Positions 44,169 through 55,866 of a stretch of 64,000 nucleotides of DNA are shown here, piece by piece. Position numbers and translations under genes: made by a program. The first letter of the stretch is position 1. The number at the start of each line of letters is the position of its first letter. The notes under the pieces were generated by a model. It was given only the letters and a program-made list of their open reading frames with translations, made no database searches and was not told the DNA's origin. The stretch is from Proales similis (lineage: Eukaryota; Rotifera; Eurotatoria; Ploima; Proalidae): NCBI GenBank assembly GCA_019059635.1, contig JAGVRJ010000015.1, positions 372,001-436,000 on the forward strand, given 5' to 3'.

Positions 44169-46845
44169 ATGTCTATGCAAAAGGAGTACGAGAATCTAAA
44201 CACGCACAGCCGAAGCATCACTGCCATCGGATGTCACCCGGAGCGACACGAGATATTTCTCGGCTACGAGGACGGCATGATCAAGTCGTTTGACATCGAC
44301 CATGGCCGCCAGGTTGAGAAATACGAGGACGTGCACAATGGGCGCATCACCAACTTTGTCTACTGGCCAAAACGAAAGTTCATCTTCTGCTCGTCAAACG
44401 ACTCGGTTCTCAGCGTGATTGGACCGGCCGGCATGCTTATCGACACAATTCATGTGTAAGTTGGTCGCGTGCTGTTTGCCAAGAGAACTTTTCTCTCATC
44501 TAGATTCTGTTTAGAGGCGAGCCCGTCTATTCATTGGCCATAGGTAGCTTCCTGGACACTTTGACGCAAATAGATGCTGGCGGCAAGCCAGATTCGGGCG
44601 CCGACGATCCACCTGTTTCCACAGACAGCTCCGAAAATGACCTTGCCGAGCCTTTTCTGCTCTTGATGGGCATCGATGGCGGTTTTCGTGTTCACAGACT
44701 CATACAGAAAAGAGACAAGCACAGCCATTACATAAAACGATCGCCTCTGTGCACCGTCAAAAGCCACAGCAATTTGGTGATGGCACTCGAGATGTTCGAA
44801 CAGCGCATTTATTCGGGAGGCTATGACGGCGCGCTCATGATCCACGACATTTGCGATCCGACCAAAAAAGAGGCGCGCAAATTGTACGCAATAGGCCGAG
44901 CGCACCATGCCGGAATTTCTTGTCTCACAGTTGTGAGAGAACCGACTGAAAACAATCTGTGGCTGTTCACTGGATCGTTTGATAAGACTGTAAAAGTGTG
45001 GACGGGCGAAGGCAAAGTCATCCACAAGTTCGACTCGTTTACAAGCAGCATAACTGGCCTGTGCTACCTGCCTATGAGCAAGACCGTTTGCTGCATGTCC
45101 GGCGGCAGTCAGGTCCTCGTCTTTGATCCCAAGTCCGGCGAGGAGGTCACCGATTTCTTGGACACCTTCAGACAGGCAAGTCTTGATCAGCACAATCTCA
45201 TGCTGGTCAAATATTGCGACAAGTTCAACGCCATGGTTGTGTCCACATCCCAGCGGCATTACATTGTGTTCAAGTACAACCCGAACGGCTGTGTTACTTC
45301 GCTTCGCTACCGCCAGCCGCTAGACAGCATCACGTACACTCACAAGATTCCGATTCTCATCTTCACCGGCGACACAAACTCAAACGTTTTCAAGTGGGAG
45401 CAGCGGCAGTCGAGCAAACTTATCTACGGAAGCGAGCCGATGCTAAAAAGCGAGCGAGTAATGAAGGAGGCCGCAATCATTCTAGGCGAGTCGAGCCAGG
45501 AAAGCAGCAGTGGCCTCAGCTTGCACAATCCGATATCGTCAGCAAAGCGTCTCGGAACTCGCCACACCAACATCGTTCTGCGACTGCTGTTCGTCGAGAG
45601 CCTTGACTACTTGATTGCTGCTTGTGAGGACGCCAAAATCTACATATGGGGCTTTGATCAAGAGGCGCTGCAGATTCTCAAGAATAAAACCAAAATGCCC
45701 TTCTTGACCGATCTGGAGACCGCATCCTCCGAAGAGAGAATAAATGGCACCAGAAACGGCATCAAAAACGGCATCAAAAACGACTCGGTCACAAATCGTG
45801 TGGCCGGATTTCGACTTTTGAAACTATTCACCGAGCATCGAAGCAGTGTCAGCTCATTGGCCACAGTTGAGTGGCAAGACAGTGAAACGAGCACCACTTT
45901 GCTGCTGAGCGCGGGCTGGGACAGACGCATTTGCATTTGGGACTTGAACGAGCTCAAGCTTTTCGCCTTAGTTCGCAATGACTCTTTCTCGCTGTTGCAT
46001 CAAGCCGAGCTGATGAGCGACGGCAACATTCTAGATCTGTGCTATTCAAGCGAGCTGAAGCAAATCGCCTATTCTAGCTCGGACAATCTTGTCTACGTTC
46101 GAAATTTTCAACTGGCGATCAGAGAAAGCGACAATGAAGCGAACAAAAGAGCAGCCGACGCCAAGAGCGATCTGACCAAGCAAACTGTGCGGAGAGAAGA
46201 GAAACGTAGAGAGCTGTTTCTAAAGAGTTCGACACTGGCTGTGAAGCTTGTTGGCCACACGAACGATGTAAACTGTGTTGTTTGGGCAGCGCACAGAAAC
46301 TGCTGGATAAGTGGCAGCGAGGACCGTACCATGAGGCTTTGGTCGACCAAGGGCGAGTGCACGGGCATCATAAACTGCAACGCGGTCGTCAATCGTATTT
46401 GCGTTGACGCCGACGAAGATATGGCAATAGCCGCTTGCCACGACAACATAAAAACATTCGACTTGGAAGAGTTCAATCTGCACCAGCTCAACCGAGGACA
46501 TCTCGACTCGATTCGGTGATTATAACACGAACTTGCTCGGTCAAGGCTCATTTAATGTTGGCTTTTGACAGTGATCTGATTCTGATAAGCGAGAAGAACC
46601 TGTTGATGAGCGTCTCGTGGGATCGAACCATCAAAGTGTGGAATGCGTACAGGAAAAGCGACAACATCCAAAACTTTGTCAAGCTTAGCAGCCAGCAAAA
46701 GTTCAGCACCAAAATCTGGGACGAGATGAAATTGGTTCTAAAGCAACACGACAGCCGCGTAGTCGAGACTGGGGTCACTGACCTGCTTGAGATGCTGGAA
46801 GCGTCTAGACAGGTCTACTATTCGCCGAGCAATCTAAACACTTGA
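44169..46845 (+). CDS. Large WD-repeat protein
   Basis: Three exons (44169-44455, 44515-46515, 46572-46845), 853 residues. Many WD40 repeats fill the protein. Clear ones contain GYEDGMIKSFDI, SGGYDGALMIHD, TGSFDKTVKVWTG, AACEDAKIYIWGF, SAGWDRRICIWDL, SGSEDRTMRLWST and SVSWDRTIKVW, which would fold into one or two beta-propellers. A charged, coiled-coil-like insert (about residues 625-660) sits before the last repeats. No other domain is visible, and the specific orthologue was not recognised. WD propellers scaffold protein complexes. The last intron is 56 bases; its acceptor TTGACAG (46565-46571) restores the repeat that reads RDLILISEKNLLMSVSWDR. AATAAA begins three bases after the stop (46848-46853), so the 3' UTR is very short. 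Confidence 0.9.
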
Positions 46846-47103
46846 GAAATAAATTTGGGACACAAGTCGGAATCTTTTTGTGACTTGGCGCCCGCGCTGG
46901 CTGGTTTGAATCTCTCTCTCTCTCTCAGAATTGAGAGAAGATTTGAAAATTGTTAAAACAAGCGGGTTGTATTATTAACATGACATGGCGCTTCAAATCA
47001 CATAATAATGATGCACGGCGAATTATTCAGGAGACGTCGCTCGTTGAATGAATGTGAGTGAAGTTGTCGATGTGGATTTTGTAAATCGAATGCGATAAAG
47101 AGA

Positions 47104-48805
47104 ATGACGGAGAAGACTATCAAACAGCTCAAGGCACAAATCCAAAACTACGAGCTTGAACTCGAACGCCTCAAAAATGGCTCGAGCACCTCAAGGCCCA
47201 AAGTAAGCAGCATGAGTGCCGAGGTGGTCGATTCCAATCCGTACAGGTACAGTCCATGACAATTCAACAACTCTCCTTTCCTCACAAAATTCTCGCTCGA
47301 TTTGCAAAGCCGCTTGATGGCGCTCAAAAGAATGGGAATCGTCGAGAACTACGAGGTCTGACTAAGTTCAGGTGCTTCTGGCATCGTTCTACAGCTTTCA
47401 TTGACGTTTGAAAACAGAACATTCGAAACTTTGCGGTCGCTGTGATTGGCGTCGGAGGCGTAGGAAGTGTAACTGCCGAAATGCTCACCAGATGTGGCAT
47501 AGGAAAGGTAACGTCAAGCTTTCGCCTAAGCCAAAAGCTCTAGTTGACCAGAGACGCGTCAAAGTTGATTCTCTATGACTACGACAAAGTCGAGCTGGCC
47601 AACATGAATCGGCTCTTTTATCAGCCACATCAGGCTGGCCTGAGCAAAGTAGAAGCTGCCAAGTTTACTTTACAGTAAATTAAAAACCAGTGTACCAATT
47701 TTTGCCTAATGAGTACGAACTTGTTCGCTCATAGACACATAAATCCGGACGTGGAAATCGTGACGTTCAACTACAACATCACTACAGTGGAAAACTTTGA
47801 ACACTTCATGTCCACTTTGACCCAACAAGGCATGAACAACAATTCTGTTGATCTGATTCTTTGCTGTGTGGACAACTTTGAGGCGCGAATGGCTGTCAAT
47901 CGGGTTTGTTGCAATTTGAATGCTGCCATTGCGAAAATCCCAAAGAGTTTCAAACTAATTTCTAATTTCAAACTAAAAGGCTTGCAACGAACTCAACATG
48001 AACTGGTTCGAGTCAGGTGTGAGCGAGAACGCCGTCTCAGGGCACATTCAGTTTATAAAACCGGGCGAGACATCTTGCTTTGAGGTAACTTATCCAATCA
48101 GTTTTAGTTGGCGCCGATTGGCAATTCACTTGGATACCAGTGCGCTCCTCCGCTGGTTGTCGCGTCCAATATCGACGAGAGAACGCTCAAGAAAGAAGGA
48201 GTCTGCGCGGCCAGCCTTCCGACCACGATGGGAATAGTGGCAGGCTTTTTGGTCCAGAATGCTCTCAAGTAACTTTTAAACAGTCGAGCTCAACTCGCTG
48301 AATTTATAATGAATGAACATCGGTCAGATATTTGCTCAAGTTCGGCACAGTGTCCAACTATCTGGGTTACAACGCCTTGCTCGACTACTTCCCGCAAATG
48401 ACCATGCGACCAAACGAAACTTGCTCCGACTCGTTTTGTGTTAAACGACAGCGTGAATTCAAAGAGTTGGAAGCCATTCGTCTGGCCGAAGAAGCGAGCA
48501 GGCCTGTCCAAGAAGACCAAGCCAACGAGGAGGATCTTCACCCGGACAATGAATTTAGTGAGTTAAAGCTGATAAGCTCGCTCTTTGCTTTATTGCTTTC
48601 AAGTGGTAAAAAAACAGAAATTGAGCTGTGCGCCGAAGGGCAAGACATGCCAGACGTCGGTCAATCTGCACCTAAATCAAAAGGAGTACATTACGCGTAC
48701 AACATGCCATCTGAGCAGGCCGACACTGGCAATAGGGAAGAGCCAGCTGATCCGGAGCATGACGTTCCGCTCGATGACTTGATGGCCAAGCTGAAGAATC
48801 TTTAG
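47104..48805 (+). CDS. UBA5: UBA5, E1 activating enzyme for UFM1
   Basis: Nine exons: 47104-47246, 47310-47355, 47418-47507, 47565-47674, 47735-47903, 47980-48084, 48141-48268, 48328-48557 and 48618-48805, giving 402 residues (human 404). UBA5 adenylates UFM1 and passes it to UFC1. The ATP loop is GVGGVGSV (residues 74-81), and [18 protein letters not shown] follows. The catalytic Cys is about Cys243 in [13 protein letters not shown]. The zinc-binding Cys pairs are CAPP and the C....C in ETCSDSFC. The C-terminal tail keeps the UFM1/ATG8-interacting motif region (DNEFKIEL, human DNEWGIEL) and the terminal UFC1-binding DDLMAKLKN. The last intron (60 bases) is stop-free and in frame; splicing it out restores the tail alignment. 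AATAAA lies at 48811-48816. Confidence 0.96.
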
Positions 48806-48810
48806 GCTCA

Positions 48811-48816
48811 AATAAA
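48811..48816 (+). terminator. UBA5 polyadenylation signal
   Basis: AATAAA six bases after the UBA5 stop and five bases from the stop codon of the convergent HS6ST gene, so cleavage would occur inside the HS6ST coding region on the other strand. Confidence 0.75.
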
Positions 48817-48820
48817 CGTT

Positions 48821-49798
48821 TTACTTCAATTCCCTTAATCTGCTTTCAAAAAGCTTCAAGGCAAACTCGTAAAGGCGCATGTCAAGCCAATTGAGCTTTT
48901 CGATTTGCTTCAGCGTTCCTGAATCCAGTTTTTGTATTTGCTCATCGGCAAACGATTGACTAGGACTATGCATGGGCCTGGTGAATTTGAGGCCGATCTT
49001 TTCTTCTAATAGGAGCAGCGATTCGTTTAGATGCTCCCTTATGCCGAAGAAAAACAGCGCCTGGAGGCTTTTGAATGCACGTTCTAGCAGCTCTTCGCCC
49101 CTGGCCATGGCCTCGCTCTCGCATATGTCAAAGCTCGCATCGTTCAGTGCCAGCATTCGAGTCTGACGATTTACTGCCAGATTCCATGGACAGGCCATGA
49201 ACTTTTCAAGAGTGACATTCTGCCAATTGCTGTTCGGAGCAAAGCACTTCTCGTGCTGCTGAGCTAAACAGCGCTTGGCGCCATGTCTTGTCCAGGTGCC
49301 TCCTAGTCTGGCGTGGTTCCATTCGCTCACGAAACGAGCTATTGGGTCGCGAAGAATTGTAAAGAATCGAAGCTTGTTTCCTCTAGGATAGAAACTTGGC
49401 ACGCAGCTTTTCAAATCATTTAAATCAGGATGAAGTCCACAGGCCCATCCAAAAGTTTGCCGACTGAAGTACCAGTTGAGCGCAGAAGGGCCTTCACGGA
49501 GGCATTTGTACTTTTTAAACTTTGTACTGTTGCTACGGAGTTTGTTCTGTACACAGGCCCTCTGCCAAATTTGATTCGCGTTTTGGTTTGGAATGAGAGC
49601 ATTTTTGACCAAGTGGCGGTCCAGGTTTGAGCCTGAGGTCTTTTGAATGTGAAGAAACACGAGCACGTCAGTCTCTTTGTTGAAGTTGTCGGAACGAGTC
49701 GATTTTTCTTGACTTTGTTTATGTTCCACCAAGAATAGGAGAACGTAGATCGAGGATGAAAAGAACACAAATGCGATGGCCAGACGCCGCCATCTCAT
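48821..49798 (-). CDS. Hs6st: Heparan-sulfate 6-O-sulfotransferase
   Basis: Single exon of 325 residues from ATG 49798; the frame extends upstream only through a TTG. It is a Golgi type II membrane protein: a short basic cytoplasmic end (MRWRR), then a signal-anchor at about residues 6-25. It adds sulfate to the 6-O position of glucosamine in heparan sulfate, which tunes FGF and Wnt signalling. The 5'-PAPS motif is FLHIQKTSGSNLDRHL (about 48-63), where the family normally has KTGGT/S. The 3' motif is ILRDPIARFVSEWNH. Other family strings are FGWACGLH, CPWNLAVNRQTRMLA, FFGIREHL, GLKFTRP and LDMRLYEFA. The Gly-to-Ser change in the PAPS loop deserves notice. The gene converges on UBA5 with only 15 bases between stop codons. 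Confidence 0.93.
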   Translation of the reverse strand: MRWRRLAIAFVFFSSSIYVLLFLVEHKQSQEKSTRSDNFNKETDVLVFLHIQKTSGSNLDRHLVKNALIPNQNANQIWQRACVQNKLRSNSTKFKKYKCLREGPSALNWYFSRQTFGWACGLHPDLNDLKSCVPSFYPRGNKLRFFTILRDPIARFVSEWNHARLGGTWTRHGAKRCLAQQHEKCFAPNSNWQNVTLEKFMACPWNLAVNRQTRMLALNDASFDICESEAMARGEELLERAFKSLQALFFFGIREHLNESLLLLEEKIGLKFTRPMHSPSQSFADEQIQKLDSGTLKQIEKLNWLDMRLYEFALKLFESRLRELK

Positions 49799-50211
49799 CC
49801 TTGACTTCCGACAAGAGCAGGCCAATTTGCTCGGAGTACAGTTAGCCAAGTCCGCCAACTGGCCCAGAGGGGCAGATTCATTATGCGAATAATAATTCTG
49901 TTAATTAGCAGATGTTGATGTCCTGTTGACAACAGACAAAATCTTTAAGTTTGATTCTCCTGCACACCCTTCGGCTGGCATCAAGAGATTCAAATGGGAC
50001 CAGAGCGGAAATCTCCATTGGCCTGGGACAAGCAGTGGGTGCCTTCCCTAATTCCGACCGCATTGCAAGTCAGTTGGACAAGGAAGCTATTCGTTTCTCA
50101 AGGATAGAGTGGGTGAGGAGAAAGAATTTCTTAAGAGGAAAGCTAAACAGAAATGAGAGGTGGTTGGCTTTTTAACTCTGTTTTATTCGACGAATTAAAT
50201 TGGCGCTAAAC
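49799..50211. other. HS6ST upstream region and eIF3m 3' end
   Basis: Contains a minus-strand AATAAA (TTTATT 50182-50187) just behind the eIF3m stop, then the upstream region of the HS6ST gene. No coding signal was seen. Confidence 0.45.
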
Positions 50212-51742
50212 TCAGGCCGAGTCGGCCATGATCGAAGCGGAACGGGCCACCAACTCAGCCAGATTTTGATTGGTCGCGTTCAGGTTATCTCGCCACTTGT
50301 CTAATCGCTCGCGGAGCATCTGCCAGTGCTGCTTAGTGAATGTTCGATAAGATACCGACATGACCGTGACCGTACGCGCCAGATGATCGATTTTGCATCG
50401 GATGCACTGGGTTCGAATGGCTGGCAAGAGAAAGAAGCCAATTAGACTTTCGAGTGGCTGAAGCAAGTGCGATAACAAGTCACCAACCATTGATCACAAA
50501 CGACTCGATCTCGCCCGCGTCTATATCAAGCTCCTTCTCTAGCAGCTCGAATGCGATCTCTTTGCTTGTTTCGGCCAAGCTCATCAGAGTCAGAATTCGC
50601 ATCTTGTTTATGTTCTTGTCATGATCAAGACCTTTTTGTATTCGATTAGTGACATCAAGAGGCTCGTTTTCTTCAATTAATAATCACCCAGTTGCTGAAC
50701 AACGCTCTCATTCGATTTGTAGAATTCAAGATACTGCTGCAGCTTTCCGCCCACGAATATGGTGAACAACTAGATTGGGACAGATCAGCGACCAAGGTCA
50801 GTTAGGCGAGCAGTGAGCTATTGGCCTACATTGTAAATCGGCTCCTTCTCCAGGAACTTGATCGGCTCCAAATGCATCAGGTTGTCGAATATGAGCACGT
50901 TCGGATCATTTATGCAATAGACGATGCATCTTGAAACAAACCGTCTTTGGTTAGAGATTGCTGCTTGCAATTCAAACGCACAATCACCCACTTGACTGCA
51001 TCGGCTCGCGAATTGGCGGCGCTTTTCTTGTCATAAGTTGCCAGCAGCTCGGAGATTAGAAGCAAAGCCTGCTGTGAGTCGTTTATGCTGGCAAATGCAT
51101 CGAACATGAGCCGGTAGAGTTGAAGTTGCTCAGAGTCTCTGACATTCCAGCTTGCCAGCATGGACTTGAGGCGAGTTATGTCTCGCTGCAAGAAGCTAAC
51201 GTTGCCTGTCTGCCAACTGCAGTTGACCAGATTCATATAAACTTTGAATCGGGTCGGGTCTGTGGTCCTCAAGCCGTGGTACAAATTGCTCAGACTATTT
51301 CAAGCAAACAATTAAATTTCGACGAAGAGAATCGATCGAAAAACATTCAAAATAGGCTACATTCTAAGCTTTACGACACCATGTGATTTGGGCGCGCTGA
51401 CTACGGCCTGACAAAATCGGTCGACGAGAGCGTTATTGCGCTGAGCATCGATTCCAATCAGCAGGCTGACTATCGAATTGAGAACCATCTCGATTTCGGG
51501 CTTGGGCTCGTTCAAGCAGAGCTGCTCCAGATTGCCGATGAGATCAGCCAAACTGGCTTCAACGTTGCTCGACGAGATCTTCTCATCAACAGGCAGTTTC
51601 TTTCCCTTGTAATATGTCCTTAGAGCGTTGATCTATATCACAGACACACGCGCTTCATCAAACTATTCCACTCGGACGATTTACTTGAACAAACCTGCTC
51701 TTCTTCGGGCACGTCCACGAACACAGGTATGTCGTTCTGCAT
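50212..51742 (-). CDS. eIF3m: Translation initiation factor eIF3 subunit M
   Basis: Seven exons: 51742-51695, 51632-51361, 51294-50992, 50929-50830, 50769-50688, 50631-50488 and 50420-50212, giving 385 residues (human 374). It is a PCI-domain subunit of the eIF3 complex that loads mRNA on the 40S ribosome. Family matches: PVFVDVPEEEQ at the start, LNSIVSLLIGIDAQRNNAL, ILSNLYHGL, CIVYCINDPNV, LEPIKFLEKEPI, NKMRILTLMSLAE and IDAGEIESFVINAIRT. The PCI end RTFTKQHWQMLRERLDKW follows. The exon-3 donor was placed at GTGGGT so that ADAVKCIVYCINDPN is continuous, matching the family. AATAAA on this strand lies at 50182-50187. No TATA box was seen. Confidence 0.95.
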
Positions 51743-52683
51743 CGTCGTTTCTATTTCTTACGCTCAGTGGCTATTCAAGCTAGAATTTGCTCGCAATTCG
51801 TCTAGCACACGACGTCGCGCTTTAAACTCGCATGTGCATATGGCTCGGCGCATGGCGCGCGATTAGTCTTTGAGCCGTTCAAGCTTATGCATTTCGTCAG
51901 CTTAGCCGAAATCGCGCCGCTCGAAACAGTTCAAACAGAAGCGAGCAAATCGAGCCCCCACCCGATCTGATTGGTCCATTGGTTTGATTCTTTCGGCACA
52001 CATTCGTTAAGTTGAACTACACACCTGAAGGTCGAAAACGAGGATAGATACTCGGCTTTGCGGCCCGCTCTGCTCAATATTTGGGACTTCCTTGTTAGCG
52101 AGCGGTTTTAGTTAAGAACGTTTTGTTTTACGCCTCTCTTCTATTTCTCGCATTATCGACTTGTCGCATTTTTATGCCATGGCGTTCATTATTCAGACAA
52201 GACATGAACATTTTAGATGGAGAAGGTTTTTGACAAGACGCGGGAAGCCTGCAGGTAGAATTAAGATTGAGATTTGTCTTAGAAGAGGGCTTTGGTGAAG
52301 ACGGTTAAAAATGGTGGAGAGCGGCGGCACTTGCGTTCGCAGAGCAGAACGAATCTGATTTGAACATAAAATTGCACCGAGCGCGGCCTACGCTAATGCC
52401 TTGCATTCAGTAAATGAGATGCGCAAATGTCTCTAGTTGTGTGTAGAAAGAACGAACGCGAGAGAAATAAATGCTTCAGCCTTGGTGCGCAATGGCAGCA
52501 TAATTATTCGCTGCCTCTCAAGCGAAATTCGGTCTCGTCAATCGAGTTTCATAAAGCTCCAAACTGCTCACCTCATTCGTTTGTGGAGCTCTTATCTGGC
52601 CGGCCTTTTATCATGTGACCTTATTGTTATTCACATTGCGTTTAGATCGGTGGCTAGGCGACACCCTATGAAGCGCTAATCAA
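51743..52683. other. Divergent intergenic region between eIF3m and RNF13 genes
   Basis: About 940 bases between head-to-head genes. It holds both promoters. No TATA box at the usual spacing and no coding signal were found. Confidence 0.5.
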
Positions 52684-54338
52684 ATGAAGACTGCCTGTAA
52701 ATTCATCATCATCGCTGTAGCCCTCGGCTGGATCCTTCAAGTCCAATCCACAATCGTAGTGGTAAGACCTCACACATTTCACATTGTAAACATTCTGAGA
52801 GTTGTTCATATTTCTCCAAGTACGATCCATCAACTAACGAGACCATAAACAACTATGACGATCTGAGTGCCGCATTTGGTCCTCGGCTACCCGACGACGG
52901 CTTTCTGGTAGGCCCAGATCAATGCATTTGTGTTGGATAGACCGCTTAGGTGGCTGCATTTTCTAGGGCTACATTGCGGTTAGCGACCCGATCGATGCCT
53001 GTCACAAAGTAGCCCCGCCGCCCAAAGCCTCTTTCGTGCAAAAGGACCAATGGATCGCCCTGATTAAACGGACACCAGGAATATTCAGCAATTGCTCATT
53101 TGACGTAAAGGTTTTTAACGTCCAACAGGCCGGCTACTCGGCGGCCATAATCTTCAACTCAGAATCGGACGCATTGATTCGCATGAGCTCCAGCGGCCGA
53201 TTTCCCATAAAAATTCCGGCCGTATTCGTTGGCTACTCAAGCGGCATTGAGCTGCAACGTTTCTACACCTACGAAAATCAGAGTTATGTAAATCTGATCG
53301 ACGACGACCCGGATCTCAACTTTCTTCTCGTGCCCTTCATCTCGGTCGTCTCCATGTGTTTCTTCATCGCCATTGGAATATTTGTAAATCAAATCTCAAT
53401 TCTGACTTTTTCTCAATGCATTAATGCAACTCATTCTAAATTTAAAGGTGTTCAAGTTCATTGCATACTGCCGCCATGTACGCAAGAACCGATTCCCACG
53501 ATCGGCGCTGAAGAAGATACCGACGAAAAAGTATGAAAAAACCGACAAGTACGACACATGTCCAATTTGCCTGAACGAGTACGAGGAGGGAATGAAATTG
53601 AGAGTGCTGCCCTGCGAACATGCCTATCACATCGAGTGCATCGACAAGTGGCTTCTGCGAAACAATCGCTCGTGTCCAGTCTGTAAGCGGCGAGTAATTC
53701 CTGGCGACTCGGACTCAGAGAGCGAGGACAGTGGAGCAAGCCATCGCTCTACAATGCCCAACGAGGACGAAGATACCAATGAAACAAGCCGGCTACTTGT
53801 CAGTCAAATAGAAGACGATCACTCAGTTATGACCAACAGTACAACAACCCTGGTCACAAACAGAGACGAGGTGAACAGTATGAATAATCAAATGACCGTG
53901 AGCGCGTCCAGTGCACCGGCAGCCGTGACCAAATACGGCAGCATCTCGTCTTTGAATCAGCTGGGCCTTGTGGAGCCGAACACCAGTGGCCAGGCTGAAT
54001 ACTTGTTTGACACTTCAAACAACTTTGATGTGAAAAGTCCCGAATCGGCCAAAGACCATTCAAGAAAAAGCAGTGAGTTTGCTCAATTTTTCACGCCTCA
54101 GAGTGTGACCAGCGAAAGCAGCATGAGTGTCACTGCCAATGAAACCATAAACAGCCACCACGATTCGACCAGTGCAAACGGAGAGAGAGACACGGTGCTG
54201 CACCACACCATAGACATGAGCGCAATCCACGGACGTTTGTTGAACGATCAGTCCAATCTGGAAAACGAGCCTCTGTCTGACGTGGCCTACTCGCCGCAAG
54301 ATTCTTCGAGTTCCACTCAATCTAATGAGCTGGTTTGA
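52684..54338 (+). CDS. RNF13: RNF13-type PA-TM-RING E3 ubiquitin ligase
   Basis: Four exons (52684-52761, 52821-52907, 52967-53383, 53448-54338), 490 residues. It is an endosomal/lysosomal membrane ubiquitin ligase. A signal peptide (1-22) is followed by a lumenal PA domain (about 50-165, with GYIAVSDPIDAC, GYSAAIIFNSES and PAVFVGYSSG) and a transmembrane helix (about 174-194). The RING-H2 finger lies at about 232-273: C-P-I-C, then LPCEHAYHIECIDKWL, then C-P-V-C. The long C-terminal tail is Ser/Thr-rich and acidic, as in RNF13/RNF167. The helix-RING linker KNRFPRSALKKIPTKK is basic, as in the family. AATAAA is probably at 54746-54751, giving a 400-base 3' UTR. Confidence 0.94.
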
Positions 54339-55866
54339 GCCTCAAACTCTGGACCAGACGAGAAAAGACAAGAAATGGCGAGCAATGGACATCTGCTCTC
54401 TTCTCATGTCTAACTCGATTTTGCGATGTTTTATTCTCTGTTTGAATAGACTGGATCATAATTTCAACTTGGTGGGCGCCGAGTGTTAAAATTAATCAAG
54501 TTCATTTATCTATTCATCTCTGACGCCAAACACGCGCTCTTCTCGTCGTCTGTATTTAACCTTTCATCAAATGCCTGGCCTCCTTCAAAGTGTATTCACT
54601 CTTCTCCCCATTTTCTTTATCGTCCAAACTCTTTTTCACTTTCTCGCTTTTTCATGTGTTCAGCTCGTAAAGTCAATTATAAATGTATATTAACTACTGC
54701 TGCTGCTACTTTTTATTTACTCGCTTACTTAAAATACCTTACATGAATAAATTAGAGCGAAAAATCTCAACAGATCTCAGCAAATTTTGTTTGGCCACGA
54801 CCCAAGGACCAAGACATGTACCAGTCTCTTGTTCAGGACGCATTGTTCATATTACAAGGGAAAGAAACTGCCTGTTGATGAGAACCGTTGGATAGACATT
54901 CATCTCATGCGTTCAGACTCATGTATTGTTCGTGTTTTAAATTCTAAAAGACACTCACTTAAATGAACCTCCTTTCCATCAGTTTTTCAAAAATGCCGGA
55001 TGCAGAAACATGCAGTCGTCCGTAACAATCTTCGTTTTTTAAAACAGCTGTCATGATCTCGAAGCAATCAATCGATTGCTAAGCCTCAGCTAATAATGAT
55101 GGCAAACCTGAGTTAATAATAATTTTCTTACAATGACCTAAAGCGCGCAAGCATTATCCAAGGAGAGCTTTGAAGGCGCTCGTTTACGCTGGGCTTATTT
55201 ACATGTGTTTAAATCAAATTAAACCTCTAAGCATTGTCTTGAGGAAATGCTAGCGCTGTTTGCTCTAATTAATGAGAGATACTCTTGGCTGGCATCATCG
55301 TTTCACATCAAATTGGTTCATCATCGATTCACGTAAACTCGACAGCAGTGAGTAAATAGAACGCGGCGTTTGGTTGAGAAACAAAAAAAATCATTTCCCC
55401 TACGCCTGTGTTCGTGACTGCTACATTAACTATTGGCACCTCCGAATCTACATCATGCAGCGTCGACTCTTGCCAAATAGCACGTAGCATTAAATAAACG
55501 GCGGCCATTTATAAATAAGCATCTAAAGGGCACATTCGAATGGCGATGACGGCAGTGGCATCGAGATCATTGTGGGTGAGCTTGGTGATGCTTTTTTTTT
55601 CTACTTCCCACATAAGACGTTTGGCAGGGCAATGATTGAGTTTCTGGCAGGCAAACAGCCTCGCCAAGCCAGCACTTCAAGGAGATCAAGTCTTTTTTAA
55701 TCCGCTCAGTAATTAAATCCGATTGACTGGTGATGCATTAACTGACGCTCAAGCCTGTTTGCACAAATTCATCAAAAGTTATCGATTTATTCGCCTCTCG
55801 TCCCGGCATTTGGTTTATTCATTTGATGAATTGGCGAGAAAACCAACTCCTAGAGGCGTTGGTATC

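Noticed and set aside
46516-46545. 30-base intron in the WD-repeat gene (GTGATT to GGTCAAG)
   Set aside because: Too short and breaks the frame. The acceptor at 46570-46571 gives a 56-base intron and restores a WD repeat.
48585-48782. Out-of-frame ending of UBA5 via the CTTTCAAG acceptor
   Set aside because: It would give a Thr/Ser-rich tail unlike UBA5, whereas the AACAG acceptor preserves the conserved C-terminus DDLMAKLKN.
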